From: Afipia sp. GAS231
GTDB lineage: Bacteria; Pseudomonadota; Alphaproteobacteria; Rhizobiales; Xanthobacteraceae
Assembly: GCF_900103365.1 (NCBI RefSeq)
Contig: NZ_LT629703.1
Span: 2,356,001-2,420,000, forward strand
DNA: 64,000 nucleotides
Direction of reading: 5' to 3'
Shown here: piece after piece, positions 42,705 through 51,910 of the stretch
Position numbering within the stretch: position 1 is the stretch's first letter
Layout of the letters: every line of letters begins with the position of its first letter
Notes under the pieces: model-generated
Databases searched by the model: none
Seen by the model: only the letters and a program-made list of their open reading frames with translations
What the model was told of the DNA's origin: nothing
Made by a program: the position numbers and the translations under genes

Positions 42705-43835
42705 ATGCTGCCGCTTGAGGGATTGATCGTCGTCGCCGTCGAACAGGCTGTCGCAGCACCATTCTGCAGTTCGCGGCTGGCGGATGCCGGGGCCCACGTC
42801 ATCAAGGTCGAACGGCCCGAGGGCGATTTCGCCCGCGGCTACGACGCCGCCGCCAAGGGCCAGAGCAGCTATTTCGTCTGGCTCAACCGCGGCAAGAACT
42901 CCGTGGTGATCGACCTCGCCACCAAGGAAGGTCGCGCCGCGCTGGAAGAGTTGATCGCCGGCGCCGACGTGCTGCTGCAGAACCTCAAGCCCGGCTCGAT
43001 GGACAAGCTCGGCTTCTCGCTGGAGCGGCTGCGCAAGGATTATCCGGCACTGATCTGCTGCACCATCTCCGGCTATGGCGACTCTGGCCCCTATGCCGAC
43101 CGTAAGGCCTATGACCTGCTGATCCAGGCCGAAAGCGGCCTCGCCTCGATCACCGGCGGCCCGGAAGGCCCGTCGCGGGTCGGCATCTCCGTCGTCGATA
43201 TCTCGACCGGCGCCACCGCGCATGCGGCGATCCTCGAGGCGCTGATCGGGCGCGGCCGCACCGGCAAGGGCGCCGATATCCGGATATCGATGTTCGACGT
43301 GATGGCCGACTGGATGGCGGTGCCGCTGATCAATTCGGAGGCCGGCAATCCGCCGAAGCGGATGGCGCTGGCGCATCCCTCGATCGCCCCCTACGGCGTG
43401 TTCAACTCGAAGGACGGCAAGGGCATTTTGATTTCGATCCAGAGCGAGCGCGAATGGAAAAAATTGTGTTCGGACGTGCTGGGCCAGCCCGAGCTGCCTG
43501 ATGATCCGCGCTTTGCCAACATGGTCGAACGCGTGCGCAACCGCGCCCTCACCGACAAGACGGTGGCCGACAGTTTTGCCACCATGAACCGCGTCGATCT
43601 GTTGAAGCGGCTTGATGATGCCGACATCGCGTTTGCCGAGGTCAACACCATGGCCGACCTCGCCGTGCATCCGCACCTGCGCCGCATCGAGGTCGATACG
43701 CCGAATGGCAAGATCAACTATGCCGCGCCGGCCGCGATCTTCGTCGGCGAGGAACGGCACTACGGCGCCGTGCCCGCGATCGGCGAACACGTTGAACTTC
43801 CCAAGTCCGCTCGCGCTGGGAGTACCAAGTCATGA
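42705..43835 (+). CDS. CaiB/BaiF (family III) CoA-transferase
   Basis: A 376-residue enzyme that moves CoA between carboxylic acids. Family motifs: VAVEQAVAAPFCSSRLADAGAHVIKVERPEGDFARGYD near the N-terminus, VWLNRGKNSVVIDLATKEG, and the catalytic Asp in RKAYDLLIQAESGLASITG. It lies between the acyl-CoA dehydrogenase and the MaoC-like gene and overlaps the latter by 4 nt (ATGA). It resembles mesaconyl-/succinyl-CoA transferases in length and motifs. The acid activated here cannot be read from sequence. Confidence 0.9.
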   Translation: MLPLEGLIVVAVEQAVAAPFCSSRLADAGAHVIKVERPEGDFARGYDAAAKGQSSYFVWLNRGKNSVVIDLATKEGRAALEELIAGADVLLQNLKPGSMDKLGFSLERLRKDYPALICCTISGYGDSGPYADRKAYDLLIQAESGLASITGGPEGPSRVGISVVDISTGATAHAAILEALIGRGRTGKGADIRISMFDVMADWMAVPLINSEAGNPPKRMALAHPSIAPYGVFNSKDGKGILISIQSEREWKKLCSDVLGQPELPDDPRFANMVERVRNRALTDKTVADSFATMNRVDLLKRLDDADIAFAEVNTMADLAVHPHLRRIEVDTPNGKINYAAPAAIFVGEERHYGAVPAIGEHVELPKSARAGSTKS

Positions 43836-44692
43836 CCGAAGCTGTCGCAGAAAAACTCGACCTGGATCACTTGCGCCAATGGATCGGCAAGACCACGGAA
43901 GCTTCCGACATCGTCACCGCGCACCTTGTGAAAGGTTTGCGCGCGACGCTGTTTCAGGACATCGGCGAGCCCAAGACGGGTGACGCCGCGCCCTGGACCA
44001 CGCATTGGTGCATGGCGCAGCCGGTGTTTCCGATGTCGATGCTCGGCCCGGACGGCCACCCGACCCGCGGCGGCTTCCTGCCGCCGGTACCGCTGCCGCG
44101 CCGGATGTGGGCCGGCGGCGAACTGGAATTCTTCGAGCCGCTGCGCGTCGGCGACGATAGCAAGCGCACCTCGCGTATCACCGATGTGACCATCAAAACC
44201 GGTTCGACCGGCACCTTGTGCTTCGTCTCGGTCGAACACATCGTCACGACGCCGCGCGGCATGGCGCTCCGCGAGCGCCAGGACATCGTCTACCGCGATA
44301 TGGGTGGCGCGGCGCCAGCCACTAAGCCGCCGCCGCCGGCACCCGTGGCAAAGCATCGCGAAGTCCGCGTCAGCGATCCCGTGCTGCTGTTCCGCTATTC
44401 GGCGCTGACCTTCAACGGCCACCGCATCCATTACGATCGCGACTACGTCACCAAGGTCGAGGGCTATCCCGGCTTGATCTTCCACGGCCCGTTGCAAGCG
44501 GCCTTGATCGTCGAGTTCGCCGCCAAACTTCAGGGCGGCAAGCCGCCGAAGAAGTTCAGCTATCGCGGCCTGCAGCCTTTGTTCGAAGGCAGCGAATTCT
44601 CGGTCAATGCCAACGACATTCCCACCGGCATGGAACTGTGGATCGCGAACGCGGACGGCCAGCCGACCATGAAGGGCACGGCGACGTGGTAA
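43832..44692 (+). CDS. MaoC-like acyl-CoA hydratase (mesaconyl-C4-CoA hydratase-like)
   Basis: A 286-residue double hot-dog protein. The N-terminal half contains GGFLPPVPLPRRMWAGGELEFFEPLRVGD, typical of the FAS1-type dehydratase/hydratase N-domain. The C-terminal half has LLFRYSALTFNGHRIHYDRDYVTKVEGYPGLIFHGPLQAAL, carrying the hydratase motif with Asp and His. This is the arrangement of mesaconyl-C4-CoA hydratases. It is coupled to the CoA-transferase, so it probably hydrates the enoyl-CoA made by the operon's dehydrogenase. Confidence 0.85.
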   Translation: MTEAVAEKLDLDHLRQWIGKTTEASDIVTAHLVKGLRATLFQDIGEPKTGDAAPWTTHWCMAQPVFPMSMLGPDGHPTRGGFLPPVPLPRRMWAGGELEFFEPLRVGDDSKRTSRITDVTIKTGSTGTLCFVSVEHIVTTPRGMALRERQDIVYRDMGGAAPATKPPPPAPVAKHREVRVSDPVLLFRYSALTFNGHRIHYDRDYVTKVEGYPGLIFHGPLQAALIVEFAAKLQGGKPPKKFSYRGLQPLFEGSEFSVNANDIPTGMELWIANADGQPTMKGTATW

Positions 44693-44694
44693 AG

Positions 44695-44779
44695 CCGTCA
44701 TTCCGGGATGGTCCGAAGGACCAGACCCGGAATCTCGAGATTCCGGGTCTGGTGCTAGCGCACCATCCCGGAATGACGG
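44695..44779. repeat. intergenic palindromic repeat
   Basis: CCGTCATTCCGGGATGGTCC on the left and CACCATCCCGGAATGACGG on the right form outer arms. An inner pair (AGACCCGGAATCTCGAG and ATTCCGGGTCTGG) makes a second stem. It starts 3 nt after the MaoC-like gene stop and could act as a terminator or RNA stabiliser. Confidence 0.85.
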
Positions 44780-44804
44780 AGTATGCAGTTAGCTCTGGGA
44801 GCAC

Positions 44805-46436
44805 ATGATGTCGTCCCGCAAACCGGTCAAGACCACAACAACCTCCACCACCGTCAAGGACGCGACCTTCAGCCTGCTGCGCGCGTTCGGCGTCAAAAAG
44901 GTGTTCGGCAATCCCGGCTCGACCGAGCTGCCGTTCCTGAGCGACTGGCCTGACGACATCGACTATGTGCTCGGTTTGCAGGAAGCCTCCGTGATCGGTA
45001 TGGCCGACGGCTATGCGCAGGCGACCCGCAATGCCGGCTTCGTCAACCTGCATTCGGCCGCCGGCGTCGGCAATGCGCTCGGCAACATCTACACCGCGCA
45101 TCGCAACCAGGCGCCGCTGGTCATCACCGCGGGCCAGCAGGCGCGCTCGATCCTGCCGCTGAATGCATTTCTGCAGGCCGAGCGCGCCTCGGAATTTCCG
45201 CGGCCTTACGTCAAATACAGCGTCGAGCCGGCGCGTGCCGAAGACGTACCATCAGCGATCGCGCGCGCTTATTACGTGGCGATGCAGCCACCGTGCGGCC
45301 CCACCTTCGTCTCGGTGCCGATCGACGACTGGACCCGGCCGGCGCAGCCGATCGAAGCGCGCCAGGTCAGCCGCGAACTCGGCCCCGATCCGGCCGCGAT
45401 GAAATCGCTGGTCACGGCGCTCGCTGACAGCAAGCACCCGGCGCTGGTGATCGGCCCCGGCGTCGATCGTGCCGCGGCCGTCGATCTGATGGTGAAGGTT
45501 GCCGAGAAGACCAAAGCTGCCGTATGGGTCAGTCCGTTCTCGGCGCGCTGTTCGTTCCCGGAACGGCATCGGCAATTCGCGGGCTTCCTGCATGCTTCGC
45601 CGGGACAATTGTCCGAGGCATTGCGCGCGCATGACCTCGTCGTCGTGATCGGCGCGCCGGTGTTCACGTTCCACGTCGAGGGCCACGCCGCGATATTCGA
45701 CGGCGACACTACGATCTTCCAGATCACCGACGATCCGACCGCCGCGGCCGTGACGCCCTCGGGCACCAGCATCGTCGCCACCATGAAGCCGGCGCTGTCG
45801 ATGCTGCTCGACCTGTTGCCGGAGACAAAACGCGCCGCGCCGGCCGGCCGCGTGCTGTCGCCGAAGCCCTCGGCCGCCGATCCGATCCCGGTCGAATACC
45901 TGCTCGACGCGCTGCATCACGCCATGCCCGCTGATGCGGTACTGGTCGAGGAAGCACCGTCGCATCGCCCGGCGATGCAAAAGTTCATGCCGATGCGCGG
46001 CCAGGACAGTTTCTACACCATGGCGAGCGGCGGCCTCGGCTGGGGCCTGCCGGCCGCGGTCGGCATGGTGCTCGGATGTCCCGGCGTCCGCACCGTCTGC
46101 CTGATCGGCGACGGTTCGGCGATGTATTCGATCCAGGCATTGTGGACCGCGGCGCAACGCAAGCTGCCGCTGACGGTCGTCGTTATCAATAATGGCGGCT
46201 ACGGCGCGATGCGCTCGTTCAGCCAGGTGATGCAGGTGCGCAATGTGCCGGGCCTCGAACTGCCCGGCATCGATTTCGTCAAACTCGCCGAAGGCATGGG
46301 CTGCGATGCGGTGCGTGTCGGCAAGGCATCCGAACTAGCGGCTGCGCTGAAGCGCGGGCTTGCGCATGACGGCGTCAGTTTGATCGAGGTGATGGTGGAT
46401 TCGGCGGTGCCGTTGCTGTACGCGAAGAAGAGTTAG
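44805..46436 (+). CDS. mdlC: ThDP-dependent benzoylformate decarboxylase-like enzyme
   Basis: A 543-residue enzyme resembling MdlC, which decarboxylates benzoylformate to benzaldehyde. KVFGNPGSTELPFL carries the Ser position of the BFD active site, LGLQEASVIGMADGYAQATRNAGFVNLHSAAGVGNALG the Glu and the His (NLHSAAG), and GDGSAMYSIQALWTAAQRKLPLTVVVINNGGYGAM the ThDP motif. An unusual Thr/Lys-rich N-terminus of 15 residues precedes the domain. It is separated from the upstream operon by a palindromic repeat. A related 2-oxo acid is also possible as substrate. Confidence 0.85.
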   Translation: MMSSRKPVKTTTTSTTVKDATFSLLRAFGVKKVFGNPGSTELPFLSDWPDDIDYVLGLQEASVIGMADGYAQATRNAGFVNLHSAAGVGNALGNIYTAHRNQAPLVITAGQQARSILPLNAFLQAERASEFPRPYVKYSVEPARAEDVPSAIARAYYVAMQPPCGPTFVSVPIDDWTRPAQPIEARQVSRELGPDPAAMKSLVTALADSKHPALVIGPGVDRAAAVDLMVKVAEKTKAAVWVSPFSARCSFPERHRQFAGFLHASPGQLSEALRAHDLVVVIGAPVFTFHVEGHAAIFDGDTTIFQITDDPTAAAVTPSGTSIVATMKPALSMLLDLLPETKRAAPAGRVLSPKPSAADPIPVEYLLDALHHAMPADAVLVEEAPSHRPAMQKFMPMRGQDSFYTMASGGLGWGLPAAVGMVLGCPGVRTVCLIGDGSAMYSIQALWTAAQRKLPLTVVVINNGGYGAMRSFSQVMQVRNVPGLELPGIDFVKLAEGMGCDAVRVGKASELAAALKRGLAHDGVSLIEVMVDSAVPLLYAKKS

Positions 46437-46452
46437 CAGCCACTCCCTCCGC

Positions 46453-46536
46453 CGTCATTGCGAGCGAAGCGAAGCAATCCAGTCGGCGACAAAACGAGTC
46501 TGGATTGCTTCGTCGCTGTCGCTCCTCGCAATGACG
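46453..46536. repeat. REP-like palindromic element (copy 2)
   Basis: The outer arms are the same as the element at 29692-29776 (CGTCATTGCGAGCGAAGCG and GCTCCTCGCAATGACG), with a different loop. It lies between the ThDP enzyme gene and the convergent SDR gene. Confidence 0.85.
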
Positions 46537-46565
46537 GATGAGAGACGCGTCGCGCCCCTCACCCC

Positions 46566-47360
46566 TCACTTCCCGTACGCTTCCCGCATCTTGGCCTGGA
46601 TCTTCGCCATGCCGGCAATCCAGCGGTCGTAATTCTCGGTCTTCTTGCGCATGTAGCCCAGCACCTGGGGATGCGGCAGAATGGCAAACGTCTCCTGCTC
46701 CAGCCCCACAAGCACGTCCTGCGCCACCTGCTCCGGCGAAAGGTCCCCATCACCGGATTGCGGGCCTTTCGGGATCGAGCGCAGCATGGCGGTATCGACG
46801 CCCTGCGGGCACAGGATTGAAACCTTGATGCCGTCGTCCTTGTGCGAAATAGCGAGATTTTCCGCAAAGCCTACCGCGGCATGTTTGGTGGTCGAATAGG
46901 CCGGGCTTCCGACCTGCGACAGCAGTCCCGCCGCGGAAATCGTGTTGAGGAAATAGCCGCCGCCGCGCGCCTTCATGCGCGGGATCAGGTGGCGGGCGGC
47001 ATAGACATGCGCCATCACGTGAACGGCCCAGCTCCGCGACCAGGGTTCGTCGGAGGTTCCGCCGGCGTTGCTCGATAGCGGATCGAAGCCGCCGCCGATG
47101 CCGGCATTGGAGCAGAACAACGCGATCGGACCGAATTGATTTTCGGTCTCCTCGATGACGTGAAGGATGTCCTTCTCCTTTCCGACGTCGCATTTGAAGG
47201 CTGCGCCACCGATCGGGGTGGCGACGGCGCGCGAGCCTGCCGGATCGATATCGGCGACGACGACCTTGGCGGCGCCGGCGCGATGGAATGCCTCGCACAT
47301 CGCCTTGCCGATGCCGTTGGCGCCACCCGTGACAACCACGACTTTGCCCGTCACCTGCAT
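46566..47360 (-). CDS. short-chain dehydrogenase/reductase
   Basis: A 264-residue classical SDR. Nucleotide binding VVVVTGGANGIGKAMCEAF, Asp in VVVADIDPAG (suggesting NAD preference), CSNAGIGGG, catalytic Ser in LNTISAAGLLS and YSTTKHAAVGF (YxxxK) are all present. The C-terminal region is longer than the minimal fold and helical. It is a single gene between repeats. Substrate unknown. Confidence 0.9.
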   Translation of the reverse strand: MQVTGKVVVVTGGANGIGKAMCEAFHRAGAAKVVVADIDPAGSRAVATPIGGAAFKCDVGKEKDILHVIEETENQFGPIALFCSNAGIGGGFDPLSSNAGGTSDEPWSRSWAVHVMAHVYAARHLIPRMKARGGGYFLNTISAAGLLSQVGSPAYSTTKHAAVGFAENLAISHKDDGIKVSILCPQGVDTAMLRSIPKGPQSGDGDLSPEQVAQDVLVGLEQETFAILPHPQVLGYMRKKTENYDRWIAGMAKIQAKMREAYGK

Positions 47361-47386
47361 GGCCGTTCTCCCTTATATTTTTTACA

Positions 47387-47432
47387 GCATGATCCGGAAA
47401 AAGTGGGAACCGGTTTTCCGAAAAGATCATGC
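47387..47432. repeat. 46-bp palindromic repeat
   Basis: GCATGATCCGGAAAA on the left and TTTTCCGAAAAGATCATGC on the right are imperfect complements around a central GTGGGAACCGG. It lies between the SDR and hemolysin-III genes and belongs to the same broad class of intergenic repeats. Confidence 0.8.
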
Positions 47433-47443
47433 TCAAATAAAAT

Positions 47444-48139
47444 CTACGTCAGCACCACGTCGAGGATAGCCGTATAGTGGCACGCCGCACCAAGCAAGAC
47501 GAAGCCGTGCCAGATCGCGTTCTGAAATCGCAGCCGCTGCCAGGCGTGGAAGACCACGCCGAAACTATACAGCACGCCGCCGGCGACGACGAAGCCCAGC
47601 GCCAGACCCGGCAGCGCCTTCACCACCGGATCGTACAGCATCACGCCGCTCCAGCCGAGGGCGAGATAGAGGCCGACGGCAACGCGGTCGTATCGGCCCG
47701 GCCGCGTCAGTTTCAGCACGATCCCCAAAATCGCGATGCACCACACCCCGATCAGCAGCGCGATCGCAAAAGTGCTGTCCTTCAATTCCATGATCAGCGG
47801 CGTATAGGTCGCGGCGATCAACAGATAGATCGCCGAATGATCGAACCGCCGCAGCACCCATTTGGCCCGCGACACCGGCCACAGATTGTAGGTCGCCGAC
47901 ATCGCCAGCATCGCCAGCAGCCCGGTGGCATAGATCGACACCGCGGCAACGTCGACCGCTCTGGCGTAAACCGCCGCCAGCACGATCAAAGCGGTGGTGG
48001 CCACCAGGCCGAAGCAGATGCCGATGATATGCACGACGCCGTCGGCGATCAGCTCGGCGCGGTCGTAATTCCAATGCATGGCGCCGGCCGCTGCGTGGAT
48101 CGAGGTCGATGCGATTTGCTTCAGTCTGAAGATCGTCAT
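47444..48139 (-). CDS. hemolysin III (PAQR/HlyIII) family membrane protein
   Basis: From ATG 48139 this gives 231 residues with seven hydrophobic helices. Family motifs: ELIADGVVHIIGICFGLVA at the N-terminus, ATYNLWPVSRAKWVLRRFDHSAIYLLIAATYTPLI in the middle, and GVVFHAWQRLRFQNAIWHGFVLLGAACHY near the end. These supply the Asp/His residues of the proposed zinc site. The longer open frame runs through a tandem repeat and is not credible. Biochemical role is unsettled for bacterial members. Confidence 0.9.
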   Translation of the reverse strand: MTIFRLKQIASTSIHAAAGAMHWNYDRAELIADGVVHIIGICFGLVATTALIVLAAVYARAVDVAAVSIYATGLLAMLAMSATYNLWPVSRAKWVLRRFDHSAIYLLIAATYTPLIMELKDSTFAIALLIGVWCIAILGIVLKLTRPGRYDRVAVGLYLALGWSGVMLYDPVVKALPGLALGFVVAGGVLYSFGVVFHAWQRLRFQNAIWHGFVLLGAACHYTAILDVVLT

Positions 48140-48165
48140 GACGGCCTTCCGAATGGGGGTCTGGG

Positions 48166-48224
48166 AGCCATAGGACTTAAAGCCATAGGATTTAAAGCCA
48201 TAAGACTTTAAAGCCATAAGACTT
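48166..48224. repeat. tandem repeat upstream of hemolysin-III gene
   Basis: Units of the form AGCCATAGGACTTAA are repeated about four times with small changes (ACTT/ATTT, TAGG/TAAG). The array ends 27 nt upstream of the ATG at 48139. Confidence 0.8.
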
Positions 48225-48365
48225 GGGTTCCGCGGGGTCAACGAACGGTTCGAAGGCCGCCTTCGCCCATAAACGCGACCGAATGATGAAGCTTGATTTC
48301 GGCCCGCCAATCGCCACTTTTCGGGGGTTCCGCGCCCGCCTCTCACATCGAGCCCTCCCCCCCGT

Positions 48366-49829
48366 ATGGCCCCGAGTTTTTCAGATATCGTCGAGGAAGC
48401 GCGCCTGTCGGCGCGGGCGCTGCTGGACTACGGCGAGGGCTTCTTCAATCCGACCGTCAGGCTCGGCGTCACCGGCCTGTCGCGCGCCGGCAAGACCGTG
48501 TTCATCACCGCGCTGATCCATGGCCTGACACGTGGGGGCCGGTTTCCGGTGTTCGAGCCCTATGCGTCGGGGCGGATCGCCCGCGCCCGGCTCGAGCCGC
48601 AGCCGGACGATGCGGTGCCGCGCTTCGATTACGAGAATCACGTCCGCACCCTGATCGAGGAACGGCGCTGGCCGAGCTCCACCGTCGACATTTCGGAACT
48701 GCGGCTGGTGATCGACTACCAGCGGCAAAATGGCGCGGACCGCACGCTGACCATCGACATCGTCGACTATCCCGGTGAATGGCTGCTCGACCTGCCGCTG
48801 CTCGCTAAAAGCTACGAGCAATGGTCGGCCGAAAGCCTGGCATTGTCGCGGGAAGGCCCGCGCGCCAAACTCGCCACGCCTTGGCATGAACATCTGGCGA
48901 CGCTCAGCGCCGAAGGCCGCGAGAACGAACAGGCGGCACTGACGGCCGCAAAGCTGTTCACGGACTATCTGCGCGCCTGCCGCGACGAGCGCTTCGCCAT
49001 GAGCCTGCTACCGCCCGGGCGTTTCCTGATGCCGGGCAACATGGCGGGCACGCCGGCGCTGACCTTTGCACCGCTCGACGTCGCCGCCGACGGCACCGCG
49101 CCCGACGGCTCGCTGTGGGCGATGATGAAGCGGCGTTACGAAGCGTACAAGGACGTCGTGGTGCGGCCGTTCTTTCGCGATCATTTTGCGCGGCTCGATC
49201 GCCAGGTCGTGCTGGTCGACGCGCTTGCCGCCTTCAACGCCGGGCCGGAAGCGCTGCACGATCTCGAAGCGGCGCTATCGGGTATTCTCGATTGCTTCCG
49301 GATCGGGCGCAGCACGCTGCTGAGCAATCTGTTCCGGCCGCGGATCGACCGCATTTTGTTCGCCGCCACCAAGGCCGATCATCTGCATCACCAGAGCCAT
49401 GACCGGCTGGAAGCGGTGTTGCGGCGCGCGGTCGCCAAGGCCGCCGGCCGCGCCGAAGTTGCGGGTGCTGCGATCGACGTGGTGGCACTGGCGGCGGTGC
49501 GCGCCACCCGCGAGGCCGTCGTCACCCGCGGCCGCGACAAATTACCCTCCATCCTCGGCACCCCCGCGCCGGGCGAGGTCGCCAACGGCGAAACCTTCGA
49601 CGGCGAGACCGAAGTCGCGACCTTCCCCGGCGACCTGCCCGACAACCCCGAGGAACTGTTCAACGGCGGGTTTCGTGGTCTTTCCAGCACGGCCTCCGAC
49701 AAGGCCGATTTCCGTTTCCTGCGCTTCCGGCCACCATTGCTCGCCCACGAGGGTGCGGAAGAGCCCTCGCTGCCTCACATCCGCCTTGACCGCGCCCTTC
49801 AGTTCCTGATCGGAGACCGATTGCAATGA
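48366..49829 (+). CDS. YcjX family P-loop protein
   Basis: A 487-residue protein with a Walker A motif in RLGVTGLSRAGKTVFITALIHGL (residues about 34-56). TIDIVDYPGEWLLDLPLL is a Walker-B/DxxG-like segment and ILFAATKADHLH replaces the NKxD base-recognition motif. The YcjX family is linked to stress responses and is conserved with a YcjF/DUF697 partner, which follows here with ATGA overlap. The protein is cytosolic with a GTPase-like fold; nucleotide specificity is not certain. Confidence 0.9.
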   Translation: MAPSFSDIVEEARLSARALLDYGEGFFNPTVRLGVTGLSRAGKTVFITALIHGLTRGGRFPVFEPYASGRIARARLEPQPDDAVPRFDYENHVRTLIEERRWPSSTVDISELRLVIDYQRQNGADRTLTIDIVDYPGEWLLDLPLLAKSYEQWSAESLALSREGPRAKLATPWHEHLATLSAEGRENEQAALTAAKLFTDYLRACRDERFAMSLLPPGRFLMPGNMAGTPALTFAPLDVAADGTAPDGSLWAMMKRRYEAYKDVVVRPFFRDHFARLDRQVVLVDALAAFNAGPEALHDLEAALSGILDCFRIGRSTLLSNLFRPRIDRILFAATKADHLHHQSHDRLEAVLRRAVAKAAGRAEVAGAAIDVVALAAVRATREAVVTRGRDKLPSILGTPAPGEVANGETFDGETEVATFPGDLPDNPEELFNGGFRGLSSTASDKADFRFLRFRPPLLAHEGAEEPSLPHIRLDRALQFLIGDRLQ

Positions 49830-50863
49830 GCGAGAAAACGCCGCATCGGCGGCCGGCCACGTTCAAGCTCGACGATCCCGGCGTGGTCGTGATGGACCCT
49901 GACGATACCGGCCGCCCGGCCCGCGGCACGGTGCGCATCACGCCGGAGAGCGATCCGTCATTGCTGCCGGTGCTTATCGATACACCGCTGGTCCCGGTGC
50001 GCCGCGGCTTCCGCTGGGGCACGCTGTTCTTTTCGGCCGTCGGCGGACTGGTGCTGCTCGGCACCGGGCTCGGCATCCTCAACCTGGTCGAGGATCTGTT
50101 TGCGCGCAGCGAAAGCCTCGGCTTTCTCGGCCTCGCCTTTGCCGCCGCCGCCACGCTGGCGCTAACAGTCGTGATCGCGCGCGAAGCCTTCGGACTGGCA
50201 CGGCTGGCCACGATCGAGAAACTGCATCTGCGCGCCGCGGAAGTCCTGCTCAGCGACGACCGCGCCGCGAGCCGGGCTGTCGTCGCCGATCTGGTCAAGC
50301 TCGCGCACCAGAACCCGCAACTGGCGCGCGCCCGCGCCGCGTTGCAAAACCACACCGACGACATCATCGACGGCGCCGACATGATCAAGCTGGCCGAGCG
50401 CGAACTGATGAGCCCGCTCGATCAGGAAGCGCGCCGGCTGGTCTCGTCAGCGGCACAGCGGGTTTCGGTCGTTACCGCCGTAAGCCCGCGCGCGCTGATC
50501 GACGTCGCCTTCGTGTTCGTGGCGTCGTTGCGGATGATCCGGCAACTGGCGCTGCTCTATGGCGGCCGGCCAGGCACGCTCGGCATGATCCGTCTGATGC
50601 GCCATGTCATCGGACATCTCGCCATCACCGGCGGCATGGCCGCCAGCGACAGCCTGATCCAGCAGATGCTCGGCCACGGCATCGCGGCCAAACTTTCGCA
50701 ACGCCTCGGCGAAGGCGTGCTCAACGGCCTGCTGACCGCGCGGCTCGGCCTCGCCGCCATCGATGTCACCCGTCCCTTGCCGTTCACGGCCTTGCCGCGC
50801 CCGGCGCTCGCCGATCTCGCCAGGGACTTGTTGAAGAAGCGGGACGACGAGGCGTCGCCCTAA
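49826..50863 (+). CDS. YcjF-like DUF697 (TIGR01620) membrane protein
   Basis: A 345-residue protein starting in an ATGA overlap with the YcjX gene. A soluble N-terminus is followed by two hydrophobic helices (TLFFSAVGGLVLLGTGLGIL and FLGLAFAAAATLALTVVIAREAF, residues about 68-120). A domain with ALIDVAFVFVASLRMIRQLALLYGGRPG then matches DUF697, and AAKLSQRLGEGVLNGLLTARLGLAAIDVTRPLPF follows. It is the obligate neighbour of YcjX in many proteobacteria, suggesting a complex at the inner membrane. Confidence 0.87.
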   Translation: MSEKTPHRRPATFKLDDPGVVVMDPDDTGRPARGTVRITPESDPSLLPVLIDTPLVPVRRGFRWGTLFFSAVGGLVLLGTGLGILNLVEDLFARSESLGFLGLAFAAAATLALTVVIAREAFGLARLATIEKLHLRAAEVLLSDDRAASRAVVADLVKLAHQNPQLARARAALQNHTDDIIDGADMIKLAERELMSPLDQEARRLVSSAAQRVSVVTAVSPRALIDVAFVFVASLRMIRQLALLYGGRPGTLGMIRLMRHVIGHLAITGGMAASDSLIQQMLGHGIAAKLSQRLGEGVLNGLLTARLGLAAIDVTRPLPFTALPRPALADLARDLLKKRDDEASP

Positions 50864-50869
50864 AACGCA

Positions 50870-51910
50870 CTAGCGTCGCGAACTGGCCGCGGCCACCGTC
50901 AAGGCGATTGCCGCCGGATCGCAGCAGAGCACGATCAAAAGGATCAGCCATCGAACCGCGGTTTCGGGCGCGGCACCGACCATGACGGCGAGATTCTGGA
51001 TTGGACCGGCGGACGCTTCGATGCGGGAACGTTCAGCGACAAGCGTCGCGCGCTGTGCCTGCAGTCCAACCAGCGTTGCTGTTGCCGCCTGCCGCTGCGC
51101 ATCCAACCCATCCCGCGTCGCGCGTTGTTGGGTTGCCAGGTTGATGGACCGGGTTACCCAGCCGCGCCGCGTCGATTCGTCCACCGCCCGATCGATTTGC
51201 GCAACGCGATTGCCGAGGTCGGCAACGACAGCCGATTGCGCCGTGACGCGGGCGTCGAGCGCATCAATGCGTTCGGCGACGCTGGAACGCGCCGAGGCCG
51301 CCACGCTGACATGCGTCTCGACCAGCTTGCCGAACACACCGGCGGCGTTGATAAGTGCAAGGCCGGTAACGAGTGCGACCATGGCCGAGCGCATTTTCCA
51401 TCCAACCCGGCGCCAATGCGCGGCCAGCCATCCGGCCATCACGAGCTTGCCGGCCTCCATCGTCGCCGCGAGCATCATGACCGCAACCGGAGCCCCGGGA
51501 AATATTTCAGCCATGCCCGTGACCGAAAAGTAGGCGGCAACCGTCGCCAGAGCGACAGCTGCAACGAGGGCAAGAGCGCCGCTGCCGCGTTCGGGCGTGG
51601 CGGGAACCGCTTCCACCATGGGAGCCGCGGCGGGAACCGACAGCGGTGGATTCGGTGCCTCTTTCTTGCCATTGGCCCTGGCTGCCTTGGTGCGATTGGG
51701 CGCCGGAGTTGAACGGCTGCGTTTCGTTGCAGCCGAGGGCGCCTTGCCGGATACCGCAGCCCTTATGTTTTCGATGGTTGAAGCATAATCTTCAGTGTCG
51801 ACAGCGCGCAGCGCGCTTCCGCCAACGACCGGAACCGCGGTGACAACCGCGTCCTGGTCGTGATCGTCAGCGACATCTTCGACTTGCTCGCCAATTGCAA
51901 CCTTCGGCAC
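50870..51910 (-). CDS. membrane protein with coiled-coil region, function unknown
   Basis: A 346-residue protein. Residues 1-105 are hydrophilic and Lys/Pro/Ala-rich. Three membrane segments follow (ALALVAAVALATVAAYFSV, VMMLAATMEAGKLVMAGWLA, MVALVTGLALINAAGVFG). Residues 200-300 form a coiled coil (RIDALDARVTAQSAVVADLGNR, LDAQRQAATATLVGLQAQRATLVAERSRIE), then a last helix (WLILLIVLCCDPAAIALTVA). The AATMEAGKLVMAGWL segment recalls small phage-encoded membrane proteins, but I cannot confirm this. Convergent with the YcjF-like gene. Confidence 0.7.
   Translation of the reverse strand: MPKVAIGEQVEDVADDHDQDAVVTAVPVVGGSALRAVDTEDYASTIENIRAAVSGKAPSAATKRSRSTPAPNRTKAARANGKKEAPNPPLSVPAAAPMVEAVPATPERGSGALALVAAVALATVAAYFSVTGMAEIFPGAPVAVMMLAATMEAGKLVMAGWLAAHWRRVGWKMRSAMVALVTGLALINAAGVFGKLVETHVSVAASARSSVAERIDALDARVTAQSAVVADLGNRVAQIDRAVDESTRRGWVTRSINLATQQRATRDGLDAQRQAATATLVGLQAQRATLVAERSRIEASAGPIQNLAVMVGAAPETAVRWLILLIVLCCDPAAIALTVAAASSRR

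Noticed and set aside
41511..43790. A 759-residue minus-strand open frame opposite the acyl-CoA dehydrogenase and CoA-transferase genes
   Set aside because: It spans two well-supported genes on the other strand and has no recognisable family; it results from high GC third positions.
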